Source: Priestia filamentosa | GTDB lineage: Bacteria > Bacillota > Bacilli > Bacillales > Bacillaceae_H | DNA: 64,000 nt | Direction of reading: 5' to 3' | Assembly: GCF_900177535.1 (NCBI RefSeq) | Contig: NZ_FXAJ01000002.1 | Location: 248,001-312,000 of the forward strand | Part shown: piece after piece, positions 43,610 through 52,292 of the stretch | Numbering within the stretch: position 1 is the stretch's first letter | Layout of the letters: each line of letters begins with the position of its first letter | Program-made: the position numbers and the translations under genes | The notes under the pieces: generated by a model | Seen by the model: the letters and a program-made list of their open reading frames with translations, nothing else | Told to the model about the DNA's origin: nothing | The model's database searches: none

Positions 43610-44042
43610 TTGTTATCTTTTTGTAATCGGAAATTTACAGAAATTATAGAGGGTAATACTTTATAATAACTTATAAAATAAACTTCAATTTTCTAGTGGT
43701 AAATAATATCTAAAAGGTTATGTAATAACTATAATTCACTTGGTTTTCCCTTTTTTCCTTTACTAATAGGGGTATATATACGTTAAGAAAATACCTTTCG
43801 TATCAATTATGAATAAGCTATATCTCGTTTTTCTATATGTACTCCCCTCTTTAGACCTGTGAGAATGTATTCATTTCCATAAAATATGCCAGAAAGGATT
43901 TATTGTATTCGGAATTACGATAAAATAAAGAAGTAGATAAAAATGAACGGGAATAGAGAAACGGAAAATAAGTGATTAAAAGTAAAAGCATAGAAAAAGA
44001 AAATGCTTTTATAGGCTGTACTTTCAGAGGAGTTGATGAGGC
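43610..44042. other. Intergenic region, no gene seen
   Basis: AT-rich stretch of about 430 bases between the fragment and the SUFU gene. I see scattered -10-like TA-rich motifs but no reading frame with a binding site, no hairpin and no repeat. Confidence 0.5.
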
Positions 44043-44678
44043 ATGATAAAGCATGAAGAGTTGCTTTCGCATATAGAAAAACACGTTGGGGAAATTGATG
44101 GATCGCTTGGAGAAATCGTTCCTGGAAGCGATGTCACAGTGAATCTACATATTATTAAGCCAACTGAAAAAAGAGAATGTACAACGCTTGTTACAACAGG
44201 AATGAGTGATTTACCAATGAAAGGAGAAAGCGTAGATGATGAGCTTCAGTTTGCTGAACTTATGATCTGTCTTCCGTCTACATGGCCGATTACAAAGGAG
44301 GAGCTTGTAAAACCAGAGAACTATTGGCCACTTGGATTCTTGCGACAAACTGCTCACTTGCCACACCTTTTTGAAGGGTGGATTGATGAAGGAGTGATCA
44401 TTCCAAATGAGGAACCACCTATCCCTTTTGCCCGTAACACAGAGCTTTCAAGCTTGCTTGTAATGCGACCAGAAAAGGAAGGGCTTCGTGTTTTTGAAAA
44501 GAACGGCAGAATGGTGAATTTTTATCAACTTGTTCCTCTTTATGAAGATGAAAGAAAGCTAGCGATGAAAAAAGGTTCTCAAACTTTAATTCATAAATTA
44601 AAAAAGCAAGTAGATACTCCTCATGTATTAGATATTGAGCGGAAAAATACAGCAAAACCATTTTGGAAGATAGGTTAG
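44043..44678 (+). CDS. Suppressor-of-fused (SUFU) domain protein
   Basis: 211 residues. HIEKHVGEIDGSLGEIVPG, LVTTGMSDLPM, AELMICLPSTWPI and PYWPLG-like ENYWPLGFLRQTA follow the SUFU domain (PF05076). Bacterial SUFU proteins are commonly immunity proteins for polymorphic toxins, but this gene stands alone with no toxin-like neighbour, so a housekeeping paralogue is just as likely. AGAGGAG precedes ATG 44043. Confidence 0.82.
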   Translation: MIKHEELLSHIEKHVGEIDGSLGEIVPGSDVTVNLHIIKPTEKRECTTLVTTGMSDLPMKGESVDDELQFAELMICLPSTWPITKEELVKPENYWPLGFLRQTAHLPHLFEGWIDEGVIIPNEEPPIPFARNTELSSLLVMRPEKEGLRVFEKNGRMVNFYQLVPLYEDERKLAMKKGSQTLIHKLKKQVDTPHVLDIERKNTAKPFWKIG

Positions 44679-44789
44679 GAGCATAAAATAGAGGATAATG
44701 TAGAAAGAAAATATTGATAATTTAAAGAAATTATAAAAATTTCACAACAGTTATTGAAAATCACTGAACAATTTGGTAAAGTAAAATCA

Positions 44790-44903
44790 TTCAAAAGGCT
44801 GTATGTGACTGGCGAAACGCGGATTACCGTGAGGGAGCATACAGTGTCGTAGCCGTTCGCCTGGGCAGAGGTAAGGGAGTTTATTTCCCTTGCCTCTTTC
44901 TAT
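44790..44903 (+). ncRNA. ZTP (pfl motif) riboswitch with terminator
   Basis: Conserved elements in order: P1 CTGTATG (44799-44805) with CATACAG (44838-44844); GACTGGCG; a P2-like hairpin CGCGG/CCGTG; GAGGGAGC; and the P3 domain GCCGTTCGCCTGGGC (44852-44866), whose CGCC can form the pseudoknot with GGCG (44811-44814). Immediately after, AGAGGTAAGGGA/TCCCTTGCCTCT forms the terminator (44867-44897). ZTP/ZMP, which builds up when 10-formyl-tetrahydrofolate is short, would stabilise the aptamer and switch on transcription of serA. Confidence 0.88.
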
Positions 44904-45056
44904 TATAGGAGGCTGATAAAGGCAGTTGCTACTATATAAAAACTCTATTATGATAAAGTTACAGATTGTAAAAAGATGAAATAACCATATTATTTTTAAT
45001 TTTTATTTTATTAAGAATTCGTAAATGATTATTACGAAAAAAGAGGAGCCAATACA

Positions 45057-46256
45057 ATGACCACAACGATCTTAGAAACAGTAAAAACGATTAAAACTTT
45101 AAATGCAATTGCTCAAACAGGCCTAAATGTATTCAATCAACCAAATTTCAAAGTTGATGATGAAAGTGAAAATCCAGATGCATATGTTCTTCGCAGCTTT
45201 AATATGCATGAGATGGAACTTGGAAACAACGTAAAAGCAATTGCGCGCGCTGGAGCTGGTGTAAACAACATCCCAGTTGATAAATGTACGGAAAACGGTA
45301 TTGTTGTTTTCAATACGCCTGGAGCAAATGCTAACGCAGTTAAAGAACTTGTTTTAACTTCTTTAATGGCTTCATCTCGTAATCTATTTGATGGAATTAG
45401 ATGGACGAGAACGTTGGAAGAAGAAGGCGAAAAGATTCCAAAGCTTGTTGAAGCAGGCAAGAAGCAGTTTGTTGGGAAAGAAGCGAAAGGAAAAACATTA
45501 GGGATTATTGGTTTAGGTGCTATTGGAGCACTTGTAGCAAATGATGCTCTTGATTTAGATATGGATGTTATTGGCTTCGATCCATTCATCTCTGTTAACA
45601 CAGCATGGAACTTATCTCGTAACGTACAGCGTGCAATGACAATTGAAGAGCTTTTTGCAAACTCTGATTACATTACAGTTCATGTTCCGCTTACAGATAA
45701 GACAAAAGGAATGTTTAATAAAGAAACGTTTAGCATTATGAAAGAAGGCGTTCATATTCTAAACTTCTCACGCGGTGAGCTAGTAAATGAAGATGATATG
45801 AGATTAGCTCTTGAAAGTGGAACAGTTGGAAAATATATTACGGACTTCCCGAATGAAAATGTGTTAAAAATGAACAACGTTATTCCGATTCCACACCTTG
45901 GTGCTTCAACAAAAGAATCAGAAGAAAACTGCGCAAGAATGGCAGCACATCAAGTGAAAGACTTTCTTGAAACAGGAAATATTAAAAATTCAGTAAACTT
46001 CCCAAATGCTTACATTCCTTACACAGGAAAAAATCGTGTTACAGCATTTCATAAAAACGTACCAAACATGGTTGGTCAGATTACGAATGCTATTTCTAGC
46101 TATAATTTAAACATTGCCGACATGGTGAACCGTAGCAGAGGCGACTATGCGTACACAATGATCGATATTGAAGGTGATGTGAGCGATGAGATCATTCCAG
46201 GTCTTGAAGCGAAAATTAGAGAAATTGGTGGCATTGTAACAACACGTATTATCTAA
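45057..46256 (+). CDS. serA: D-3-phosphoglycerate dehydrogenase
   Basis: 399 residues, the short type with a single C-terminal ACT domain (~320-399, VGQITNAISSYNLNIADMVN). NAD-binding GIIGLGAIGALVAND at ~155, catalytic Arg in NFSRGELVNEDD, and His in PHLGASTKESEENC. It oxidises 3-phosphoglycerate, the first step to serine, the main source of one-carbon units. AGAGGAG precedes ATG 45057, and the ZTP riboswitch ends ~150 bases upstream, linking serine supply to folate status. No serC is adjacent. Confidence 0.94.
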   Translation: MTTTILETVKTIKTLNAIAQTGLNVFNQPNFKVDDESENPDAYVLRSFNMHEMELGNNVKAIARAGAGVNNIPVDKCTENGIVVFNTPGANANAVKELVLTSLMASSRNLFDGIRWTRTLEEEGEKIPKLVEAGKKQFVGKEAKGKTLGIIGLGAIGALVANDALDLDMDVIGFDPFISVNTAWNLSRNVQRAMTIEELFANSDYITVHVPLTDKTKGMFNKETFSIMKEGVHILNFSRGELVNEDDMRLALESGTVGKYITDFPNENVLKMNNVIPIPHLGASTKESEENCARMAAHQVKDFLETGNIKNSVNFPNAYIPYTGKNRVTAFHKNVPNMVGQITNAISSYNLNIADMVNRSRGDYAYTMIDIEGDVSDEIIPGLEAKIREIGGIVTTRII

Positions 46257-46267
46257 TCCATATTTAT

Positions 46268-46309
46268 TAAAACCCTTCCGTTCTTTCATAGAACGGAAGG
46301 GTTTTTTTA
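46268..46309 (+). terminator. serA terminator
   Basis: AAACCCTTCCGTTCT/AGAACGGAAGGGTTT, T7. Confidence 0.93.
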
Positions 46310-46320
46310 TGGGCAGGATT

Positions 46321-47223
46321 TTAGCAGAAGTTTTCTTTTCGCTGAAAATAATCAATTGTCATCTTTTTGAAATCATGCAAAATAGGAGAAAGCCATTTGT
46401 TTTCATGAAAAGCCATTTTTGTGATAAGTGGTGGAAGAGAAGCGTTCCAAGAAAGAGATTGTAAGTCTCCATTTTCTATTTCTCGCCTTACCGTCATTTC
46501 GGGAAGAAGAGCGATGCCAAGGTTGGCAGCTACACATTTTTTAATCGCTTCAATGCTTAAAAATTCAATGGCATTTGTAAGAGAAACTCCGTATAGTAAA
46601 AGTTCTTTTTCAAAAAGGGTGCGATAAGAGCATCCGTTCTCTGTTAAAAGCAGTGTTTCATTTTGTAAATCTGCTGTTTCAATAATAGAAGTTTTACTTA
46701 AAGGATGCTCAGGAGATGTAACAAGTAAAAGTTTTTCTTCTAAAAGTGTTTCTGTTTGGATATTGTGATGCTCTTCCTCACGATCTGTGATAAAGGCAAC
46801 ATCAAGTGTTCCTTCCTTTAAATCTTGGGCTGCCTTTTTGTCAGAATGAGCTGGCTTAAATACAAGACGAACGAGTGGGTACTTTTGTTTGAATTCTTTC
46901 AAAAGATGTGGCAAGCGATATGTACACTGACTTTCTTGGGCCCCAATCCTAATTGTTATTGTTTCTTGACTATCACTAATCGTTTTCTTCGCTTCTTCAC
47001 TCAAATTGACGATAGTTTTTGCATAACTTCTAAATTGATGTCCTCCTTCAGTTAGAATCAATCTTTTTCCAAGTCTGTCAAACAGCGGAGTTTCGAGCTC
47101 TCGTTCAAGTGCTTTAATTTGAGCCGTAACACTAGACTGAGCATAGTTTAGCATTTGAGCGGTCTTTGTAAAATTTAGTGTTTCACTAGCTATTAAAAAA
47201 GTATAAAGCTGTTTCAACTCCAT
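46321..47223 (-). CDS. LysR-family transcriptional regulator
   Basis: 300 residues, full length. N-terminal winged helix with LNFTKTAQMLNYAQSSVTAQ and IKALERELETPLFDR; C-terminal periplasmic-binding-like effector domain (~90-295). Divergent from the NAD(P)H oxidoreductase gene at 47333 with an inverted repeat between, so it most likely controls that gene and itself. AAGGAGGAG precedes ATG 47223. Confidence 0.93.
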   Translation of the reverse strand: MELKQLYTFLIASETLNFTKTAQMLNYAQSSVTAQIKALERELETPLFDRLGKRLILTEGGHQFRSYAKTIVNLSEEAKKTISDSQETITIRIGAQESQCTYRLPHLLKEFKQKYPLVRLVFKPAHSDKKAAQDLKEGTLDVAFITDREEEHHNIQTETLLEEKLLLVTSPEHPLSKTSIIETADLQNETLLLTENGCSYRTLFEKELLLYGVSLTNAIEFLSIEAIKKCVAANLGIALLPEMTVRREIENGDLQSLSWNASLPPLITKMAFHENKWLSPILHDFKKMTIDYFQRKENFC

Positions 47224-47236
47224 TTTTTCTCCTCCT

Positions 47237-47255
47237 TAATCGATAAAACCGATTA
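47237..47255. promoter_or_regulatory. Inverted repeat in the LysR/oxidoreductase intergenic region
   Basis: TAATCG-ATAAAAC-CGATTA at 47237-47255 has the partial dyad symmetry of a LysR site and lies 14 bases before the regulator start. Confidence 0.5.
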
Positions 47256-47332
47256 TTAATATCGAAACTATCATCTGTAACGATTATAACCTTTCTTGTA
47301 GTCTTATAGTAAGAGAAAAAGGAGGACGAAAA

Positions 47333-47947
47333 ATGAAAAAGATTCTACTTATTAATGGACATGAGCCTTTTAAAAAAGCACAAGGAAAATTGAATCAGCA
47401 TCTTTTTAAGCATATGGAAGTTGTCTTGGGGAATTTTGTAATTAAGAAGACCGTTGTTACTGAAGGATATTGCGTAGAAAAGGAAATAGAAAAATTTAAA
47501 TGGATGGACGCTGTTATTGTTCAAACCCCTATTTATTGGTTCAGTGTTCCAGGTCTTTTTAAGACATATATGGATACTGTTTTTTTAGAAGGAGCCTTTT
47601 TTGAAAAAGCGAAGAAATTTGGGCATGGGGGTCTCTTGACCGGAAAACAGTATCTTTTCTCAACAACATGGGGAGCCAATGAGGCTGTTTTTAATCGAAA
47701 ATCATCTTTTTTAGAAGGGAAAAGTGTTGATGATGTGCTTTTTCCGCTTCATAAAACATTTCAATACTGTGGAATGGATGCTCTGCCGTCTTTCTCTGTT
47801 TTTAATGCAATGAGAAATCAACATATACAAAATACATTAGAAAGTCTTTCAATCCATCTTAACCTTCATATAAATCAACCAAAAGAGAAAAGCACGTTTA
47901 CAAAAGAGTTAGCACAAATTGCAAAGGGAATGTTGCCATATCATTGA
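47333..47947 (+). CDS. NAD(P)H-dependent quinone/flavin oxidoreductase (MdaB-like flavodoxin fold)
   Basis: 204 residues. LLINGHEPFKKAQGKLNQHL forms the FMN phosphate loop, VQTPIYWFSVPGLFKTYMD the isoalloxazine-binding segment, and TTWGANEAVF the third loop, as in MdaB/YwrO-type two-electron quinone reductases. AAAGGAGGA precedes ATG 47333. Paired with the divergent LysR gene, a typical quinone or electrophile response module. Confidence 0.88.
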   Translation: MKKILLINGHEPFKKAQGKLNQHLFKHMEVVLGNFVIKKTVVTEGYCVEKEIEKFKWMDAVIVQTPIYWFSVPGLFKTYMDTVFLEGAFFEKAKKFGHGGLLTGKQYLFSTTWGANEAVFNRKSSFLEGKSVDDVLFPLHKTFQYCGMDALPSFSVFNAMRNQHIQNTLESLSIHLNLHINQPKEKSTFTKELAQIAKGMLPYH

Positions 47948-48312
47948 AAAGGTGTAAAGGTGACTGTATTTCTGCTTCGAAAAGTTGTTAAACTGTTTTT
48001 AGTAATTTTATTTTGATCAATAGGAAAGCTTCCCTTTTTAAAGATAAAGAGTAAGAAGAAAAGCTAATCTTCATAATGTTTAGCTTTTCTTCTAGTTAAA
48101 AGTACCCCTTGAAACAAAAAAGAGCAGCAAGCTATTATTCATCGCTCACTGCAGGGAAGAGTTGACTATTGAGAAAAGTAAAGCTATGTCGAACAATTTA
48201 ATGATAACACATATTTCCTTTGAAGGAATAATTTAAAAAATAAATTATAAAAGAGAGTTAAGGTTTAGGGAACAACTTTATATTATTCAGATGAATTAAA
48301 AGGGATATTTAG
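47948..48312. other. Intergenic region with a hairpin
   Basis: AGAAGAAAAGCTAA (48054-48067) pairs with TTAGCTTTTCTTCT (48080-48093), possibly a distal terminator. A short in-frame stretch EQQAIIHRSLQGRVDY (~48123-48170) might be a gene scrap but I cannot identify it. Confidence 0.4.
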
Positions 48313-48483
48313 ATGGTCCAACTGGAACCTCTAAAAAGTGATTACGAAGATCCAGATGAGGTTAAAAGAAGGGTTAGAGAAATATTTAGAGGTCCTTTTA
48401 TGATGGCGAATTTTCCTAAACAAAATAAGAAAAAGCCCGTAGCTGGTACTACGAGCTTTCAAATAAGGTCTATGCATTCCTGA
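48313..48483 (+). CDS. Possible small ORF, 56 residues
   Basis: ATG 48313 with AAAGGGA upstream encodes a charged peptide (VQLEPLKSDYEDPDEVKRRV, then REIFRGPFMM) that looks protein-like, but its 3' end runs through a hairpin (AAAGC.CGTAG / CTACG.GCTTT at 48431-48461) where residues are less convincing. It could be a truncated gene end. No family recognised. Confidence 0.3.
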   Translation: MVQLEPLKSDYEDPDEVKRRVREIFRGPFMMANFPKQNKKKPVAGTTSFQIRSMHS

Positions 48484-48654
48484 TTGATTTAATATTATCG
48501 CATTAATCTTTCAAAATCAAGGAAGTTGCTCATAAAGTTAAATATTTTAGTTTCTACTCAAAACAAGGGGATGAAGAGTGGGGATATATGGAAAAGAAAG
48601 GGAACGATGGCTCAGATACAGCTGCCAGATTAAACAATATGTTTTTGATGATTA

Positions 48655-48683
48655 TAAAAAAAGAGAGCACAAGCGCTCTCTTC
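48655..48683 (-). terminator. Terminator of the small membrane protein gene
   Basis: On the minus strand AAGAGAGCGCTTGTGCTCTCTT followed by T run. Stem of 7-9 bp. Confidence 0.82.
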
Positions 48684-48686
48684 TCT

Positions 48687-48860
48687 CTAACGACGATGTT
48701 CAACAAGGTCAATTACCCCTAATACAACGTGAGCTAACCCAAAACCAAAAACCGTATTTGCAATCATTTTATTAGATCCACGGTTTTGTTTCAGTGCATA
48801 ACCAGTAGCTGTTACAGCTGTACCTAATACAGTTGGAATCATACCCTCACGAATATCCAT
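48687..48860 (-). CDS. Small conserved hydrophobic protein
   Basis: 57 residues from ATG 48860, chosen for GGAGGG seven bases upstream (six extra residues are possible). MDIREGMIPTVLGTAVTATG, then a basic patch QNRGSNK and a second hydrophobic segment VFGFGLAHVVLGVIDL: a hairpin of two short membrane segments. Close relatives are common in Bacillus (sometimes mislabelled asparagine synthase, as I recall). Function unknown. Confidence 0.72.
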   Translation of the reverse strand: MDIREGMIPTVLGTAVTATGYALKQNRGSNKMIANTVFGFGLAHVVLGVIDLVEHRR

Positions 48861-49133
48861 GGTTATTTCCCTCCGCATCGAAGTTAGTTAAGGTGTGTAA
48901 ACACCAATTTTATTATGTTCTTATTGGATAAAAATATGTAATGGAAAACAGAAATATTTATTGGCATATTTTCGATAGTAAGTGAGAGGCTTCAGCTCTC
49001 GAAAGAACTTTTTCTATGAAAAATTCTCACATATCAATGATTCGAAAAAAAGATTCTAATTGTATACCTCTAGTGTGGAATAGTAAAATTAAATCGTAAA
49101 GACATAGAAGAAATAAAAGGGAGAGGGCAAAAA

Positions 49134-49832
49134 ATGAAAAAAGAGAATGAAGGATTAATAAAACAGTTTACTGGGATTCAGGAGGAGCTGCTCCCTCAAG
49201 TTAAATTAGAAAACAACTTTTATAAAGAAGAGATAAGTTTAGTCGCAGGAGTTGATTTAGCTTATTGGGAGAATGATACTAAGCACTATGGAACATGCTG
49301 TATTGTTGTCGTTGATTATCATACAATGAAAGTTGTTGAGAAAGTACATAGCTATGGCGAAATTACTGTTCCTTATATTCCTGGTTTTCTCGCTTTTCGA
49401 GAGCTTCCACTTATTATAGAAGCCGCTAAAAAACTAAAATCATCACCAACTGTATATATGTTTGATGGAAACGGCTATTTACACTACCGTCATATGGGCA
49501 TTGCTACTCATGCTTCGTTTTTTCTGAAAAAGCCAACAATCGGAGTAGCTAAAAGTTACTTGAAAATAAAAGAACAAGATTTTACAATGCCAAAGCAGGA
49601 AGCTGGTGCTTTCACAGATATTATAATTGATGAGGAAGTATATGGGCGAGCGCTTCGTACAACAAAAGGAGTAAAGCCTATTTTTGTCTCATGCGGGAAC
49701 GAAATAGATCTTGCTACAAGTACAGAAGTTGTGATGAACTTTATTAACAATGAAAGTCGTTTACCTATTCCTGTTCGTCTAGCAGACCTTGAAACACATA
49801 AAGTTCGAAAAGAGTTAAAAGATAATTTGTAA
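49134..49832 (+). CDS. nfi: Endonuclease V (deoxyinosine 3'-endonuclease)
   Basis: 232 residues. GVDLAYWEND carries the first catalytic Asp; YIPGFLAFRELPLI and DGNGYLHYRHMGIATHASF are the family signatures with the second Asp, and GVAKS follows. It nicks DNA near deoxyinosine, starting repair of deaminated adenine (YwqL in B. subtilis). GGGAGAGGG precedes ATG 49134. Monocistronic. Confidence 0.94.
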   Translation: MKKENEGLIKQFTGIQEELLPQVKLENNFYKEEISLVAGVDLAYWENDTKHYGTCCIVVVDYHTMKVVEKVHSYGEITVPYIPGFLAFRELPLIIEAAKKLKSSPTVYMFDGNGYLHYRHMGIATHASFFLKKPTIGVAKSYLKIKEQDFTMPKQEAGAFTDIIIDEEVYGRALRTTKGVKPIFVSCGNEIDLATSTEVVMNFINNESRLPIPVRLADLETHKVRKELKDNL

Positions 49833-49856
49833 GGGAATGAATAACGGCCAGGAAGA

Positions 49857-49887
49857 GAAGTCAAAGGAAACTTGGCTTCTTTTTTTG
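49857..49887 (+). terminator. nfi terminator
   Basis: GAAGTCAA pairs with TTGGCTTC (one mismatch), T7. Confidence 0.75.
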
Positions 49888-50031
49888 ATTGAAAGATGTG
49901 AATCTTTTCATTATAGAAGACTGAGAAAAGTACCAACTTTTTTATATAAAGCAACCTCTTCTTTCATATAGATAACATGATGGCTTTTTATAAGAGATTG
50001 GAGAGAGAAAAGGAATAGGGGAGGAACGCAC

Positions 50032-51294
50032 ATGTTTGTTCATGTGGTGCAGACAGGTGATAGCTTATTTTCGATAAGTAATAGATATCGTTATCCTGTT
50101 GCTCAACTTCGCGCTGTTAATGGGTTAGAAACGGAGAACATTGTTCCAGGGCAGGCTTTACTTATTCCTCTTTATGTGTATACAGTACAGCCTGGTGACA
50201 CACTTCGTACTATTGCTCAGAAGTCATATGTTTCTCAGGAACGGTTAAGAAGAGAAAATCCTTCAATCAATTTTAATGCTCTACAACCAGGGATGAACGT
50301 GAACATTCCAAACACATCAAATTATATCGCAGGCACGCTTCAATATTATGGTGTGCGTAGTCCAGAGCTTGATCGTGAATTAATCAATGATTTTGCACCA
50401 TACTCTTCTTCCATTGCTATTTTTGAATATCATTTTGGACCTAATGGAGACATTGTAAACAGGTTAGATGACTTAGTTGCTATTCAAACGACGTGGCAAA
50501 ACCGAGTGACCCCTCTTGTTACGATTACCAATTTAAAGACAAGTGGATTTGACACTGGCGTCGCTCGTCAAGTATTAAACAATCCAACTGCAAGAACAAA
50601 TCTTATAAACAATATTGTTTATCTCGTATCAACAAAAGGTTATGGGGGAGTTAATATTGACTTTGAACAAATTCGATTTGAAGATCGAGATTTGTTTACT
50701 GGATTTTTGCGCCAGTTAGGGGATCAGCTTCACTCAAGGGGATATGCTTTAACTATTGCAGTGCCAGCCAAAACAAGTGAGGATATTTCATGGTTAAGAG
50801 GATATGACTACGGAGGAATTGGAGCTGTTGTCGATTATATGTTCATTATGGCTTATGATTGGCATCATCCAGGAAGTGAACCAGGTCCTGTTGCACCACT
50901 TGTAGAAGTTGAGAATACAGTCCAGTTTGCGATTAACAGAGTGCCGAGAAGAAAACTCATCATTGGGGTACCTTTATATGGGTACAACTGGAACATTCCG
51001 TATATACCAGGAACGGTCGCTGCTGCTATCTCAAACCAGAATGCTATTGAAACAGCAATGAAATACGGAGCACCTGTGCAGTATTCTGAAACATATAAGT
51101 CCCCTTATTTTCGTTACAACGATGAAAACGGGCAGAGGCATGAAGTATGGTTTGAAGACGTAAGAAGTATGAGTGAAAAGATGATGTTAGTAAAGCGGTA
51201 TGGACTTCAGGCAATAGGGGCTTGGCAACTTACGCTTGGTTTTACGCCGGGACCATGGCTCTTACGAAAATTCTTTACGATTAGGAAATTATGA
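50032..51294 (+). CDS. LysM-LysM-GH18 spore peptidoglycan hydrolase (YaaH/SleL-like)
   Basis: 420 residues, no signal peptide, as in YaaH and SleL. Two LysM domains (1-47: HVVQTGDSLFSISNRY; 50-95: YTVQPGDTLRTIAQKS) are followed by a glycoside hydrolase 18 barrel whose active site is YGGVNIDFE with catalytic Glu212; YMFIMAYDWHHPGSEPGPVAP is the next barrel motif. Such enzymes cleave N-acetylglucosaminyl bonds in cortex fragments during germination. GGGGAGGA precedes ATG 50032. Confidence 0.92.
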   Translation: MFVHVVQTGDSLFSISNRYRYPVAQLRAVNGLETENIVPGQALLIPLYVYTVQPGDTLRTIAQKSYVSQERLRRENPSINFNALQPGMNVNIPNTSNYIAGTLQYYGVRSPELDRELINDFAPYSSSIAIFEYHFGPNGDIVNRLDDLVAIQTTWQNRVTPLVTITNLKTSGFDTGVARQVLNNPTARTNLINNIVYLVSTKGYGGVNIDFEQIRFEDRDLFTGFLRQLGDQLHSRGYALTIAVPAKTSEDISWLRGYDYGGIGAVVDYMFIMAYDWHHPGSEPGPVAPLVEVENTVQFAINRVPRRKLIIGVPLYGYNWNIPYIPGTVAAAISNQNAIETAMKYGAPVQYSETYKSPYFRYNDENGQRHEVWFEDVRSMSEKMMLVKRYGLQAIGAWQLTLGFTPGPWLLRKFFTIRKL

Positions 51295-51379
51295 AGCATG
51301 TTACCTCTTTATCATCTTCTTTTATAAAAAGTTTAACAATCTTATTTGCGACAGACATAATATGGATCGAGGGACATAT

Positions 51380-51568
51380 ATGTATTAAGAATTTACTGAA
51401 GAAATGCAGCTATCTTATTCATCAGGTGATTATCAAGGTTATCCAAGCCCGCGTCCGCCGTATTATCTATCATATGCGGGATATTACCCAGGGTATCCTA
51501 TATAGCCGTACTATCCAAGACTATATCCGTATCGCTTTGAAGAGGAACATTGTGATGAAGATTTGTAA
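51380..51568 (+). pseudogene. Decayed Tyr/Pro/Gly-rich coat-like small protein
   Basis: After GAGGGA, ATG 51380 opens M-Y then a stop (51386-51388); the same frame continues EFTEEMQLSYSSGDYQGYPS, PRPPYYLSYAGYYPGYPI, a TAG (51503-51505), PYYPRLYPYRFEEEHCDEDL and TAA 51566-51568. The Tyr/Pro/Gly composition and acidic end are unmistakably protein-like and recall spore coat or exosporium tails; the longer 93-residue frame over it is a shadow. Two in-frame stops suggest decay. It follows the spore hydrolase gene by 85 bases. Confidence 0.55.
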
Positions 51569-51599
51569 GTAAAGGATACTATTGAAAATATTTGAAAGA

Positions 51600-51637
51600 A
51601 GAAAAGCCATTGAAATTGTTTATTCAATGGCTTTTCT
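51600..51637. terminator. Terminator before the DUF1648 gene end
   Basis: GAAAAGCCATTGAA pairs perfectly with TTCAATGGCTTTTC; near-symmetrical, serves the minus-strand gene and perhaps the plus side. Confidence 0.85.
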
Positions 51638-52141
51638 TCATTTAATATGTCTGCGCTCTAAAAGATTTATAACGATTGGAAGAAGAGTGCTTATAAGCAT
51701 AAATGGTAGGAACCATATCCCTATACGGAATCCCCAACCGAGCGAAATAGAGACGGACTCAAATACAATAAGAGAAAACACTATCAAACATATATTTTTA
51801 AGCCTATTTACCAGCCTACGACTGTTTAAGTAGAAGTGAGCGGCATTGTTTTCGTTAAAACGCTCTGGATAGTTATGAACGTGTGGGAATTTTTCAAGCA
51901 ATGTCATTAAGATAAGAAGAAAAGTGCTTATGCCTGGAAGTAAAAGTAGCTCCCACTTTGATCCCCATCTGTTCACTTCTCCTGCTATATTGTAGTGAGC
52001 AGGAACTTTAGAAGGGATATCATACCAGGAAAAAAGTAAGAACAAAATAGAACCAACATAAAACAGGATTCCAATAGCATTCCAGATTTTCTCCTTCTTC
52101 GTTTGAGGAATGTGTAGAAGCGGTCGATTTGATGAGTGCAT
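51638..52141 (-). CDS. DUF1648 membrane protein
   Basis: 167 residues with four hydrophobic helices. The loop after helix 1, YDIPSKVPAHYNIAGEVNRWG, is the exact signature of DUF1648 (PxxxPxHxxxxGxxxxWG), a module also found at the N-terminus of SdpI-type immunity proteins. Here it occurs without the SdpI part. AAGGAGGT precedes ATG 52141. Function unknown. Confidence 0.85.
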   Translation of the reverse strand: MHSSNRPLLHIPQTKKEKIWNAIGILFYVGSILFLLFSWYDIPSKVPAHYNIAGEVNRWGSKWELLLLPGISTFLLILMTLLEKFPHVHNYPERFNENNAAHFYLNSRRLVNRLKNICLIVFSLIVFESVSISLGWGFRIGIWFLPFMLISTLLPIVINLLERRHIK

Positions 52142-52292
52142 ATTTTTTACCTCCTTGTTTTACTATACGAACAAAGCGGCGAAAAGTTTTCTGATTTTTA
52201 TTCAAAAAAGTACTTGAGCTTCTCACTACGTTACTCTTTATAGTGGGAATATCTGAACTAAAGGAGCGATTGTAGTGAAAGGAGCATACCCT

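Noticed and set aside
48578-48775. Plus-strand 65-residue frame
   Set aside because: It overlaps a minus-strand terminator and a better-supported minus-strand gene with a proper GGAGGG site.
51291-51572. 93-residue open frame after the GH18 hydrolase
   Set aside because: Its composition (Ile/Arg/Cys mix) is not protein-like, it overlaps the hydrolase stop, and the +1 frame of the same DNA gives a coherent Tyr/Pro-rich sequence, so this is a shadow of the decayed coat-like gene.
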